This document shows positions 13,939-20,567 of a stretch of 21,523 nucleotides of DNA, in pieces. The notes under the pieces are model-generated. The model was not told where the DNA came from. It searched no databases and saw nothing but the letters and a program-made list of their open reading frames with translations. Every line of letters starts with the position of its first letter. The first letter of the stretch is position 1. The position numbers and the translations under genes were made by a program. The stretch is from a virus, in IMG/VR virus record IMGVR_UViG_3300032282_006267, positions 1 to 21,523 of that record. The stretch is one strand, 5' to 3'.

Positions 13939-14285
13939 GTAAGCTTAAACAAGAAGACGAAAAAGAAAAACCAAAAGAAGGTTTAGTAGATGGTGGACAT
14001 GTGATTATAAAATGCAGCAATTGCGATAAACCATTAGTAGATGTTTTGATTGTAAAACCAAACGAAAAGAAAAGTGACGGAACACCATTTGTTTGGAAAT
14101 GTGTGGCAGAATGTTGTTACTGCAACGACAAAAGCTTTATTACAGAAGTAAAAGGAATATTTCGTGCTGCTGGATTTATTATTGAAGACAAAGAAAATCC
14201 AGAACACTATACTGAAGTTACAAATTTAGATGATATTGTAATTGATGAAGATAACATATTGTTTAAAACTTCTAGGAGAAAATAA
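13935..14285 (+). CDS. Cys-rich putative zinc-binding protein, 116 aa
   Basis: AAGGAG at 13922-13927 and an ATGA overlap support the start. A Lys/Glu-rich leader (1-15) precedes KCSNCDK with C27 and C30, then C56, C60, C61 and C63 in KCVAECCYCNDK, enough for one or two zinc sites in a rubredoxin/zinc-ribbon arrangement. The second half is beta-rich (ITEVKGIF, FIIED) and acidic. It is the second zinc-ribbon-like gene in a row, which suggests a small cluster of nucleic-acid or transcription factors. I do not recognise a specific family. Confidence 0.62.
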   Translation: MSKLKQEDEKEKPKEGLVDGGHVIIKCSNCDKPLVDVLIVKPNEKKSDGTPFVWKCVAECCYCNDKSFITEVKGIFRAAGFIIEDKENPEHYTEVTNLDDIVIDEDNILFKTSRRK

Positions 14286-14629
14286 TGGAAATCTATGATG
14301 ATCCAGAAATAAAATCATATGGATATGATAAAGATGCAAATGACATAGATCCAAATGAAGCTTTTTGTTTAGCTAAAAAATCATTGGACATAACCAACAA
14401 CACTTATTCTTATTGGGTTAAGATGTGCCTTTCGTCTTTCAGCCCAAGCAAATTATTTGATCCAGAAACAGATCTTGTTGAAGAATTAAGAAGATTTGAT
14501 AACTATACTGGCAAAAACAAATATCACTATAGAAAAGTTAGTGAAGAATGTTTTAATCATTATATTTCATATCTTACAACAAAAAAAACATCTTTTATTA
14601 GAAACGCAGACAGGAGTGCCATAGCATGA
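14285..14629 (+). CDS. Hypothetical protein, 114 aa
   Basis: AGGAG at 14274-14278 lies six bases before the ATG, which overlaps the previous TAA by one base. The N-terminal 25 residues are acidic (YDDPEIKSYGYDKDANDIDPNEA), and the rest is helical and aromatic with no cysteine pairs beyond three scattered Cys. No motif is recognised. Its four-base ATGA overlap with the following gene places it in the chain of small genes leading up to the recombinase. Confidence 0.6.
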   Translation: MEIYDDPEIKSYGYDKDANDIDPNEAFCLAKKSLDITNNTYSYWVKMCLSSFSPSKLFDPETDLVEELRRFDNYTGKNKYHYRKVSEECFNHYISYLTTKKTSFIRNADRSAIA

Positions 14630-14913
14630 AAAATAAAAAGTTTGTTATTGACGAAGTGAAAGAGTTTTATATAAAGTCAAACTCACACTTACAAACAATT
14701 GAATCTATAGCAGAAAAAGTTGGTGCTAAGATTGAAGATATTCAAGAATTATATAATTCCTCAAAAACCAAAGCATCCAATGCATTTCAAGTTTATAGTG
14801 GAACAGTATCTATGACTGAAAAACAAGGTGTTGCAGATGACAATAGCACCAAAAAAGATAATATTAACCATGAATTCTTAGATAGATATAAGAATACAAG
14901 GCACAAGATATGA
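14626..14913 (+). CDS. Small HTH-like protein, 95 aa
   Basis: AGGAG at 14612-14616 supports the start. Residues about 21-45 (HLQTIESIAEKVGAKIEDIQELYNSS) have the length and hydrophobic spacing of a helix-turn-helix, with Ala-Glu-Lys-Val-Gly at the turn, so DNA binding is possible. The remainder (TVSMTEKQGVADD, then a short charged helix) is polar. It could be a small transcription factor of the phage; the HTH is judged by eye only. ATGA overlaps join it to both neighbours. Confidence 0.55.
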   Translation: MKNKKFVIDEVKEFYIKSNSHLQTIESIAEKVGAKIEDIQELYNSSKTKASNAFQVYSGTVSMTEKQGVADDNSTKKDNINHEFLDRYKNTRHKI

Positions 14914-15326
14914 TTTGCACTCAAGAAGATGATTTTATTTTTGAAAAGCCTAGATGGATAGCTGTACTATCTGATGGTACAAAAGTTTATCAAGATGATG
15001 ATAGGCCAAACTTAGAAATAAATTCTGCTTGGATTAGATTAAAAAAACATATAACTACTACTGGACTAAAGATTACAAAGCTTTACTTTCAGTTTAGATC
15101 TAATTTTTTTGAGCCTTTTCCAGAGAATGCACAAGGGTATTATTTTTCAAATGGGGTAATTGGACAGCTATCATCTGACTATTCCATAAATCTTTTTGTT
15201 TCTGGCGAAATAATTGGCAATCTTGCACGAATAAAGAGTATAAAGGTTCCTGAGTTAATAGTAATAAATGAAGAAGATAGGATCTTAGAAAACCTTTCTA
15301 TAGATCCAGTAATAATGAATGATTAA
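14910..15326 (+). CDS. Conserved phage hypothetical protein, 138 aa
   Basis: The start overlaps the previous stop as ATGA and has only AAGG upstream. The protein is beta-rich with the segments PRWIAVLSDGTKVYQDDDRP at about 13-32, KITKLYFQFRSNFFEPFPENAQGYYFSNG and INLFVSGEIIGNLARI, and a C-terminal KVPELIVINEED. WIAVLSDG with QDDDRPN recalls a conserved small protein found near phage recombination or replication genes, function unknown. No active-site motif is evident. Its position just before the recombinase block may point to a link with DNA metabolism, which is inference only. Confidence 0.6.
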   Translation: MICTQEDDFIFEKPRWIAVLSDGTKVYQDDDRPNLEINSAWIRLKKHITTTGLKITKLYFQFRSNFFEPFPENAQGYYFSNGVIGQLSSDYSINLFVSGEIIGNLARIKSIKVPELIVINEEDRILENLSIDPVIMND

Positions 15327-15328
15327 TT

Positions 15329-15760
15329 ATGGCAAAAAAACGCAGCGATGATAGTAAATACGAATCCAGACATGGTGGTGGTTGGATTACTCCAGCACAA
15401 TTCTTAGCTGAAGTTATGTGTGAAAGAACAGCCAAAGAAAACCTAGAAGAATTGCCTATTAAATTTTGGAACAAACCAAGATGGAAAAAGGAATTCTTTA
15501 AACAACTAAATTTAGCCAATATAATCTTAAAAGATCATGATGCAGCAGTTGTATCTAAAGCACTTAGATCTAAAGAAGGCAAAAAGATATTTTCATTAGG
15601 TGCTCCTTGGCTTAAGAAGTTAATTATCTTGGAAGAAAAAAGCTTTAAAGAAATTTCAAGCTTGACTGAATCAAAAGAAGCTGTAGAACTTCCAATTAGA
15701 AAAACTTTTCAGCAATCTAAATCTTTAATTAAAAGAATAAAGGAACTGGACAATGAGTGA
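15329..15760 (+). CDS. Conserved phage protein upstream of the recombinase, 143 aa
   Basis: The gene starts two bases after the previous stop without a clear ribosome site and ends 8 bases inside the recombinase gene, so the two are likely co-translated. The product is basic and helical: ITPAQFLAEVMCERTAKEN (about 20-38), LPIKFWNKPRWKKEFFKQLNLANIIL (42-67), HDAAVVSKALRSKEGKKIFSLGAPWLKKLI (70-99). I recall similar helical proteins next to uvsX in other large phages, possibly a DNA-binding recombination accessory, but no function is established here. Confidence 0.6.
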   Translation: MAKKRSDDSKYESRHGGGWITPAQFLAEVMCERTAKENLEELPIKFWNKPRWKKEFFKQLNLANIILKDHDAAVVSKALRSKEGKKIFSLGAPWLKKLIILEEKSFKEISSLTESKEAVELPIRKTFQQSKSLIKRIKELDNE

Positions 15761-17774
15761 CAATCTTGAAAAAATTCTAAAAGAAGTAGACAAACAATAT
15801 GGCAAAGGAGTTGCTATAAATGCTAATGACTTATTAGATGAAGAAAAGCATGTAATACCTTTATCTCCAGCATTAAACTTAGGTTTGCATGGTGGAATAC
15901 CAGAAGGCTCTTGGATTACATGTTCTGGACACCCAAAAAGTGGAAAAGAACAACCTGTCTCTGCCATAGTTTATACAGCTAATGGGCCAAAAAGAATTGG
16001 CGATATTACATATGGAGAAATGGTTTGTTGCCCAAATGGAACAACATCTATGGTTTGTGGCATTTATCCACAAGGCGTAAAAGATGTTTATACAGTAACA
16101 TTTTCAGATGGATCAACAGCAGAGTGTGGCGAAAATCATCTATGGAATATAAAAACTAGAGAGCAAAAATCTTATAAAACTGTAATGTTAAAAGATTTTA
16201 TGAACAAAATATATATAGGTAAAAGCACTAAGGCTAAGTATTCAATACCAATAACAGCACCAGCAAAATTTAATGCGATTAAAATTCCAATAAATCCATT
16301 TGTATTTGGTGCTTTACTTACTGTTGGATTTTTTAATAAAAAAATTACTGCGTTGATTGAGAATGAAAAGCTTCGTGATCGAATTTGTGATCTAATGAAT
16401 GAAACCAAGATATCTTACACAAAACAAGAAAATCAATTAACAATAAACATACATGATGAGTTAAGAGAGCTATGTCTTCTTGGTAAAAAAACATCTCAAA
16501 AATTTATACCGCCAAATTATTTATATAATTCAGTAGAAAACAGAATGTCTTTACTGCAAGGAATACTTAGCTTTGCACATATAACAAAAACAGAAACCCC
16601 AATTGTTACAGTTTCATCAAAGCAATTTGCTGAAGACTTTAGATTATTGGTTCAATCTTTAGGTGGAATATGTTTAATATCTAGACATCAAAATAATGAA
16701 GACAATTTTATTTATTATTGTTCTATTATCATTAAAAATAAAAAAAAGTTGTTTGAATTTAAAAAAGAAAAATTTAAAAAGAAAGATGTAAAAAACAATT
16801 TATCCAGAAAAATAATATCTGTAGTAAAAACAAGAAGAGAACAAAGTGTTTGTATTTCAGTTAGAGATAAAAGCGGTTTGTATTTAACGGATAATTTTGT
16901 TGTAACTCATAATACGCTTACCTCACTATCTTTTGCTGCTCAATGTCAAAAGCCAGAAAATGGTTCTAGACATGTGTATTATCTAAACATTGAAGGTAGA
17001 TTAAAGCCTATGAATCTAAGGGGCATAGCTGGCTTAGATTTGAACAAGATGACAATCTATAGATCTACTCAAGAAAAGATTCTTACCGCAAAGGACTACT
17101 TAAATTTGGCTTTTAAAGCCATCAATACTCATCCAGGCAGTTTAATCATCATAGATAGCGTTTCTGCTCTATGTGATGAGAAGGAAATGGATCAAGGTAT
17201 TGGCTATGAGAATAGAGGGGCTGGTAATAAGCTTTTTGCTGGTTTTTGTAGACAAGCAGCTAATATAGTGCCAGTACAAAACTGTATGGTTTGGGCGATT
17301 ATGCATCTAACGCAATCTCAAGGTATGTATGGTGGTTATACAGAAAAGGGTTCTAGAACATTGCAATATCAGGCAGATGTTCAAATGAGGGTAAAGTCTG
17401 ATAAGCCTTGGACTGTTGGTGGTGAAGGAAAAGACAAGCAAATTGGCCAGCAAGTGCATTGGCTAATTGAATCTTGTTCTTTAGGGTCACCAGGAATGGA
17501 AGTAGATAGTTATATAAGATATGGTATTGGAATAGATAATACATACGAAGCAATTAATTTAGGTTGTCAGCTTGGCCTTATAAACAAAGCTGGTGCTTGG
17601 ATGACATTAGATTTTATGGAAAGACATCTTAAGTTATTAAAATCTGAAGCTTGGGATGATGCCACTATAAAAATGGTTAAAACTCAAGGTGCAGAAAAAA
17701 TGTATAAATTATTGTTAGAAAATCCAAAGTGGATTGCTGCTTTAGAAAAAGAAATTAAGGCTATTATATCGTGA
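15753..17774 (+). CDS. uvsX: UvsX/RecA-type recombinase interrupted by an intein
   Basis: After removal of the 322-residue intein the mature protein would be about 351 residues, the usual size of a phage recombinase. It should coat single-stranded DNA and drive strand exchange for repair and recombination-dependent replication. Walker A is GHPKSGK at 59-65 joined to T388, so the intein splits it between Lys and Thr. The catalytic Glu is E414 in YLNIEGRL, Walker B is LIIIDS at 464-469, and H518 in AIMHLTQSQG ends the allosteric switch region. The N-terminal helix (1-20) should mediate filament contacts. The start overlaps the previous stop by 8 bases, with AAGGA ahead; the next gene begins at the GTGA of the stop. 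The protein would be inactive as an ATPase until splicing restores GK-T. Confidence 0.92.
   Translation: MSDNLEKILKEVDKQYGKGVAINANDLLDEEKHVIPLSPALNLGLHGGIPEGSWITCSGHPKSGKEQPVSAIVYTANGPKRIGDITYGEMVCCPNGTTSMVCGIYPQGVKDVYTVTFSDGSTAECGENHLWNIKTREQKSYKTVMLKDFMNKIYIGKSTKAKYSIPITAPAKFNAIKIPINPFVFGALLTVGFFNKKITALIENEKLRDRICDLMNETKISYTKQENQLTINIHDELRELCLLGKKTSQKFIPPNYLYNSVENRMSLLQGILSFAHITKTETPIVTVSSKQFAEDFRLLVQSLGGICLISRHQNNEDNFIYYCSIIIKNKKKLFEFKKEKFKKKDVKNNLSRKIISVVKTRREQSVCISVRDKSGLYLTDNFVVTHNTLTSLSFAAQCQKPENGSRHVYYLNIEGRLKPMNLRGIAGLDLNKMTIYRSTQEKILTAKDYLNLAFKAINTHPGSLIIIDSVSALCDEKEMDQGIGYENRGAGNKLFAGFCRQAANIVPVQNCMVWAIMHLTQSQGMYGGYTEKGSRTLQYQADVQMRVKSDKPWTVGGEGKDKQIGQQVHWLIESCSLGSPGMEVDSYIRYGIGIDNTYEAINLGCQLGLINKAGAWMTLDFMERHLKLLKSEAWDDATIKMVKTQGAEKMYKLLLENPKWIAALEKEIKAIIS
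15948..16913 (+). mobile_element. Class 3-type intein with degenerate LAGLIDADG endonuclease
   Basis: In recombinase numbering it runs from E66 to N387, inserted between Lys and Thr of the P-loop. Block A is VSAIVYTANGPKRIGDITYG near 69-88. Block B is ENHLW at 127-131 with H129 and W131. Block F is SVCISV at 365-370 with C367, and the end is FVVTHN with H386 and N387, then T388. No Cys or Ser stands at position 1. W131, C367 and T388 form the W-C-T triplet of class 3 inteins, in which the block F cysteine starts splicing. Between about 150 and 350 lies an endonuclease-like region: FGALLTVGFF at 185-194 and LLQGILSFAH at 267-276 fill the two LAGLIDADG positions but lack the catalytic Asp in both. 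KQFAEDFRLLVQSLGGI is a typical post-motif helix of this family. Confidence 0.88.
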
Positions 17775-18169
17775 AAGTAATAGGTCTTGATGGTAAAACT
17801 TACTCTTGGACTTCTGGCAATGTTCCAGATCACGATGATTCTAAACCTAGATCTTCATTGCATTTATTGGCTAGGTCTATACTTAAAGCAATGTATCCAA
17901 TGGATAGAATTTTAGAAGAAGCAACTTTGCCTGGTTCTGGAGGTCTAACCGCAGATTTTTGGTTGCCATTAAGAAAAACAATAGTTGAAGTTCATGGGGA
18001 ACAACACTACAAATTCATACCTTTTTTTCATAATACAATGTTGAACTTTTATCATTCCAAAAAAAATGATAAGAATAAAATAGAGTGGTGTGAAAAAAAT
18101 AACATTTACCTTATAGAGTTACCATTCAATGAATCAGAACAACAATGGCGAAAAAGAATTGAAGGTTAG
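17771..18169 (+). CDS. Small endonuclease-like protein (PD-(D/E)xK / Vsr-like fold)
   Basis: The gene starts with GTG overlapping the recombinase stop as GTGA. The 132-residue product has the core of a restriction-endonuclease-like fold: ADFWLPLRKTIVEVHGEQHY at 61-80, where D62 and E73 with H75/Q78/H79 occupy the metal-site positions, followed by a helix with NFYHSKKNDKNKIEWCEKNN (92-111) and a closing strand IYLIELPF. DUF559/Vsr-type nucleases share this D-x10-E...QH layout and KNDxxKxxWC helix. It may be a recombination nuclease, given its position between uvsX and other recombination genes, or a free-standing homing endonuclease serving the intein upstream. Metal-dependent DNA cleavage is expected but not shown. 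Confidence 0.72.
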   Translation: MKVIGLDGKTYSWTSGNVPDHDDSKPRSSLHLLARSILKAMYPMDRILEEATLPGSGGLTADFWLPLRKTIVEVHGEQHYKFIPFFHNTMLNFYHSKKNDKNKIEWCEKNNIYLIELPFNESEQQWRKRIEG

Positions 18170-18641
18170 CGAAGAAGAAAAATTTGATTCTCTTTTAGAT
18201 AGCTATGAAAATTCAATAGGTTTATCCTCAATCCCTAAAGATTTAGAATTTACTTGTATGAAATACTTATATCTATCTCAAGAAGAATTAAAAAAAATGA
18301 CTTCTGAAGATTGTGCAGAAGCGTGTGTTCTATTAAACAGTTTTTCTTTTCATTTATCTAGAATGCTAAACAGAGAAAAAGCGAAATTAAGATGGTGCAA
18401 TGAAAAGATATTAAAGGCTGTTTCATCTAAGCTTACAGATTATAGATACTTTTCTCCAGATGAAAGAATGGCATTGTCAGTTAAAGATGATGATTATGCA
18501 CAAAAAGTAAAAATGCTTGCAGTAAAAATACAAGCAAGGATAGACAGAACAGAGTATTTGCCTATAAGGGTAGAGAAGGTTTCTGATACATTTTCTAATC
18601 TTTCTTATAATAAAAGGAAAAACAATGAGCGTAATATCTAA
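18129..18641 (+). CDS. Possible UvsY-like recombination mediator
   Basis: The 170-residue protein overlaps the nuclease gene by 41 bases. Its first 20 residues are polar. The middle and C-terminal parts form long helices: FHLSRMLNREKAKLRWCNEKILKAV (about 77-102) and DYAQKVKMLAVKIQARIDRTEYLP (123-146), followed by VEKVSDTFSNLSYNKR. This layout (one helix with basic face, a variable middle, then a helix and a short C-terminal segment) resembles T4 UvsY and related mediators that load UvsX onto single-stranded DNA. The gene order uvsX, nuclease, this gene, helicase, primase supports such a role. Sequence similarity to UvsY is not evident by eye, so the call is tentative. Confidence 0.5.
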   Translation: MNQNNNGEKELKVSEEEKFDSLLDSYENSIGLSSIPKDLEFTCMKYLYLSQEELKKMTSEDCAEACVLLNSFSFHLSRMLNREKAKLRWCNEKILKAVSSKLTDYRYFSPDERMALSVKDDDYAQKVKMLAVKIQARIDRTEYLPIRVEKVSDTFSNLSYNKRKNNERNI

Positions 18642-19110
18642 ATTAAAAGAAGCAATACAAAAAAGTGATTGGGCATTAGTAGATGAAGTATTGCAGGATT
18701 TGGCTGGCGTTGTAGTAATTAATAATAAAAAAGAAAAAATAGTTGAGCAAAAAAAAGAATCTATTGTTGAAACAATTAGAAACGATGATATTCAATTGAA
18801 TAAATTTATGGTGAATACGAATAATACTAAAGCAAAGACAAAAGAATCAGTTGCTAGGCCAGTATTTGAAAACAAATTTGTAGATGATCAAACTTTAGAA
18901 TGTTCTTTTATTGAAGAGCAATCTAAAGAGCTACAACCTAAGAAATACAGAAGGCCAGTAGATGAATCTTCTGGATTTCAAAGCGTTAATTGTACAAAAT
19001 GTTCCAATACTATGGAAATAACCTCAGAGGAATATGCATTTAAATCTAGGGATAATGAGTCTTCTGGATTTATATGCGTTCCTTGCATGAAAAAAGCGGT
19101 GAGAAGATGA
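18625..19110 (+). CDS. Zinc-ribbon protein of the recombination operon
   Basis: The 161-residue protein begins with a helical segment (MSVISKLKEAIQKSDWALVDEVLQDLAG, 1-28). A long Lys/Glu-rich, probably disordered linker follows (33-110). The end is a compact zinc site: C123 and C126 in NCTKC, then C151 and C154 in CVPC. AAGGA precedes the start, which overlaps the previous gene by 17 bases, and its stop overlaps the helicase start as ATGA. The helix-linker-ribbon layout suggests a tether that binds one partner by each end. It might link recombination and helicase proteins, but this is inference, and I do not know its family. Confidence 0.65.
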   Translation: MSVISKLKEAIQKSDWALVDEVLQDLAGVVVINNKKEKIVEQKKESIVETIRNDDIQLNKFMVNTNNTKAKTKESVARPVFENKFVDDQTLECSFIEEQSKELQPKKYRRPVDESSGFQSVNCTKCSNTMEITSEEYAFKSRDNESSGFICVPCMKKAVRR

Positions 19111-20567
19111 TAGATGTTGGTGCAGAAAGGGTAGTCTTAGCTGGACTTTTTCAGAAAGGCTATGACTGTTTTATTGAAGTTGCAGATATTATCGATGAAA
19201 ACTGTTTTTCTAGCGATGACAATGCTGCTATATTCAAATGTTTCTCAAAAATTATTACTGATAAGAATTCAAGAGTAGATATACCAACAGTTATTTCTAC
19301 TGCTGAATCTTTAAACCTATCACAATTTTTTAAGACATCAGAACAAGCAAAGTATTTAAGATCATTAACTAGCTTTCCAGTTGAGTTAGTCAATGCTAGA
19401 AAAAGTGCAGCAAAACTTAAGAAGTTGAGTATTGCTAAAAACTTATCTTTGAATTTAATCAATGGTGCAAATACACTTGAGAATGTGACTGGTGATGAAC
19501 CTATAAGCCACATTATTTCTATTGCAGAATCTTGTGTTTTGGATGCAACATTTAAGATTTCAAACTCTGAAGATCCCAATCCAAAGTTAATGAGCGATGG
19601 CATAGAAGAGTATGTTGAATATTTAGAGTCAAATCCAATTTCACAGTTGGGTATTTCTTCTGGATTCAAGGCATACGATATGGCTATTGGTGGTGGATTT
19701 AGGCCAGGAACAGTAAATCTTATTGGTGCTAGAATGAAAACTGGCAAAAGCTTTTTTGCTGATAATGTTGGGATTAGCGTATCATCAAACAATATTCCAG
19801 TTTTGATGCTTGATACAGAAATGACAGAAAAAGATCATTGGCATAGAATATTGGCTTGTATTTCTGGAGTTAAAATAGAAGAAATTGAAAGTGGTTTGTT
19901 TTCAAAAGATGTTTCAAAAAGAAATAGCGTTAAAAAAGCCATTGAAAAAATTAAACTAATGCCGTTTCAATACAAGTCTATTGCAGGAAAAAGCTTTGAT
20001 GAAGTTATAAGTATGGCTAGAAGATGGGTAATTAAAGATGTTGGGCTTGATGATTCTGGAAAAGCAAATCCATGTTTAATTATATATGACTATATAAAGC
20101 TAATGGATGATTCTGGCATTGGTAAAAATATGGCAGAATATCAAGCTCTTGGCTTTTTAATGACAAATCTACATAACTTTATGGTTCAATATAATGCTTC
20201 ATGTTTAGCATTTACTCAGCTAAATAGGGATGGCATTAATCGTGAAGATACTGATGTAGCATCTGGTTCTGATAGAATACTTTGGCTATGTTCTAACTTT
20301 TCAATCTACAAGAGGAAAAGTGAAGAAGAAATGGCAGATGAAGGATTTTCTCAGGATAAGATTAGATATAACTTAAAATTAGTTCCTGTTGTTGCAAGAC
20401 ATGGCAAAGGAATGGATCAGGGTGATTATATAAACATATTTGCCAATTATGAATTTGGAAAAATAGAAGAAGGTCCAACTAGAAGTCAAATTTTTAAATC
20501 TCAGTCTACAAGACAGAATAATGGTTTTGTAGTGGAAGGATTACCAGATGAAATCGAAGTCAACTGA
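19107..20567 (+). CDS. dnaB: DnaB-type replicative DNA helicase
   Basis: The 486-residue protein should form a hexamer that unwinds DNA ahead of the fork. The N-terminal domain starts with ERVVLAGLFQKG and has the helical pattern of the DnaB N-domain (to about residue 100). The RecA-like motor holds Walker A GARMKTGKS at 207-215, catalytic E238 in MLDTEM, Walker B LIIYDYIKL at 324-332, the Q-motif FTQLNR at 369-374 and the arginine-finger region ARHGKG near its end. The frame opens earlier (19074), but the ATG at 19107 forms an ATGA overlap with the gene upstream. Its neighbours, primase downstream and recombination proteins upstream, form one replisome operon. A T4 gp41-like role is likely; no loader gene is recognised here. 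Confidence 0.9.
   Translation: MIDVGAERVVLAGLFQKGYDCFIEVADIIDENCFSSDDNAAIFKCFSKIITDKNSRVDIPTVISTAESLNLSQFFKTSEQAKYLRSLTSFPVELVNARKSAAKLKKLSIAKNLSLNLINGANTLENVTGDEPISHIISIAESCVLDATFKISNSEDPNPKLMSDGIEEYVEYLESNPISQLGISSGFKAYDMAIGGGFRPGTVNLIGARMKTGKSFFADNVGISVSSNNIPVLMLDTEMTEKDHWHRILACISGVKIEEIESGLFSKDVSKRNSVKKAIEKIKLMPFQYKSIAGKSFDEVISMARRWVIKDVGLDDSGKANPCLIIYDYIKLMDDSGIGKNMAEYQALGFLMTNLHNFMVQYNASCLAFTQLNRDGINREDTDVASGSDRILWLCSNFSIYKRKSEEEMADEGFSQDKIRYNLKLVPVVARHGKGMDQGDYINIFANYEFGKIEEGPTRSQIFKSQSTRQNNGFVVEGLPDEIEVN

Noticed and set aside
19160-19792. A 210-codon open frame on the minus strand
   Set aside because: It lies wholly inside the helicase gene, has no ribosome site and its product is a Leu/Ser/Ile-rich mirror of the helicase codons. 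It is a shadow of an A/T-rich gene.
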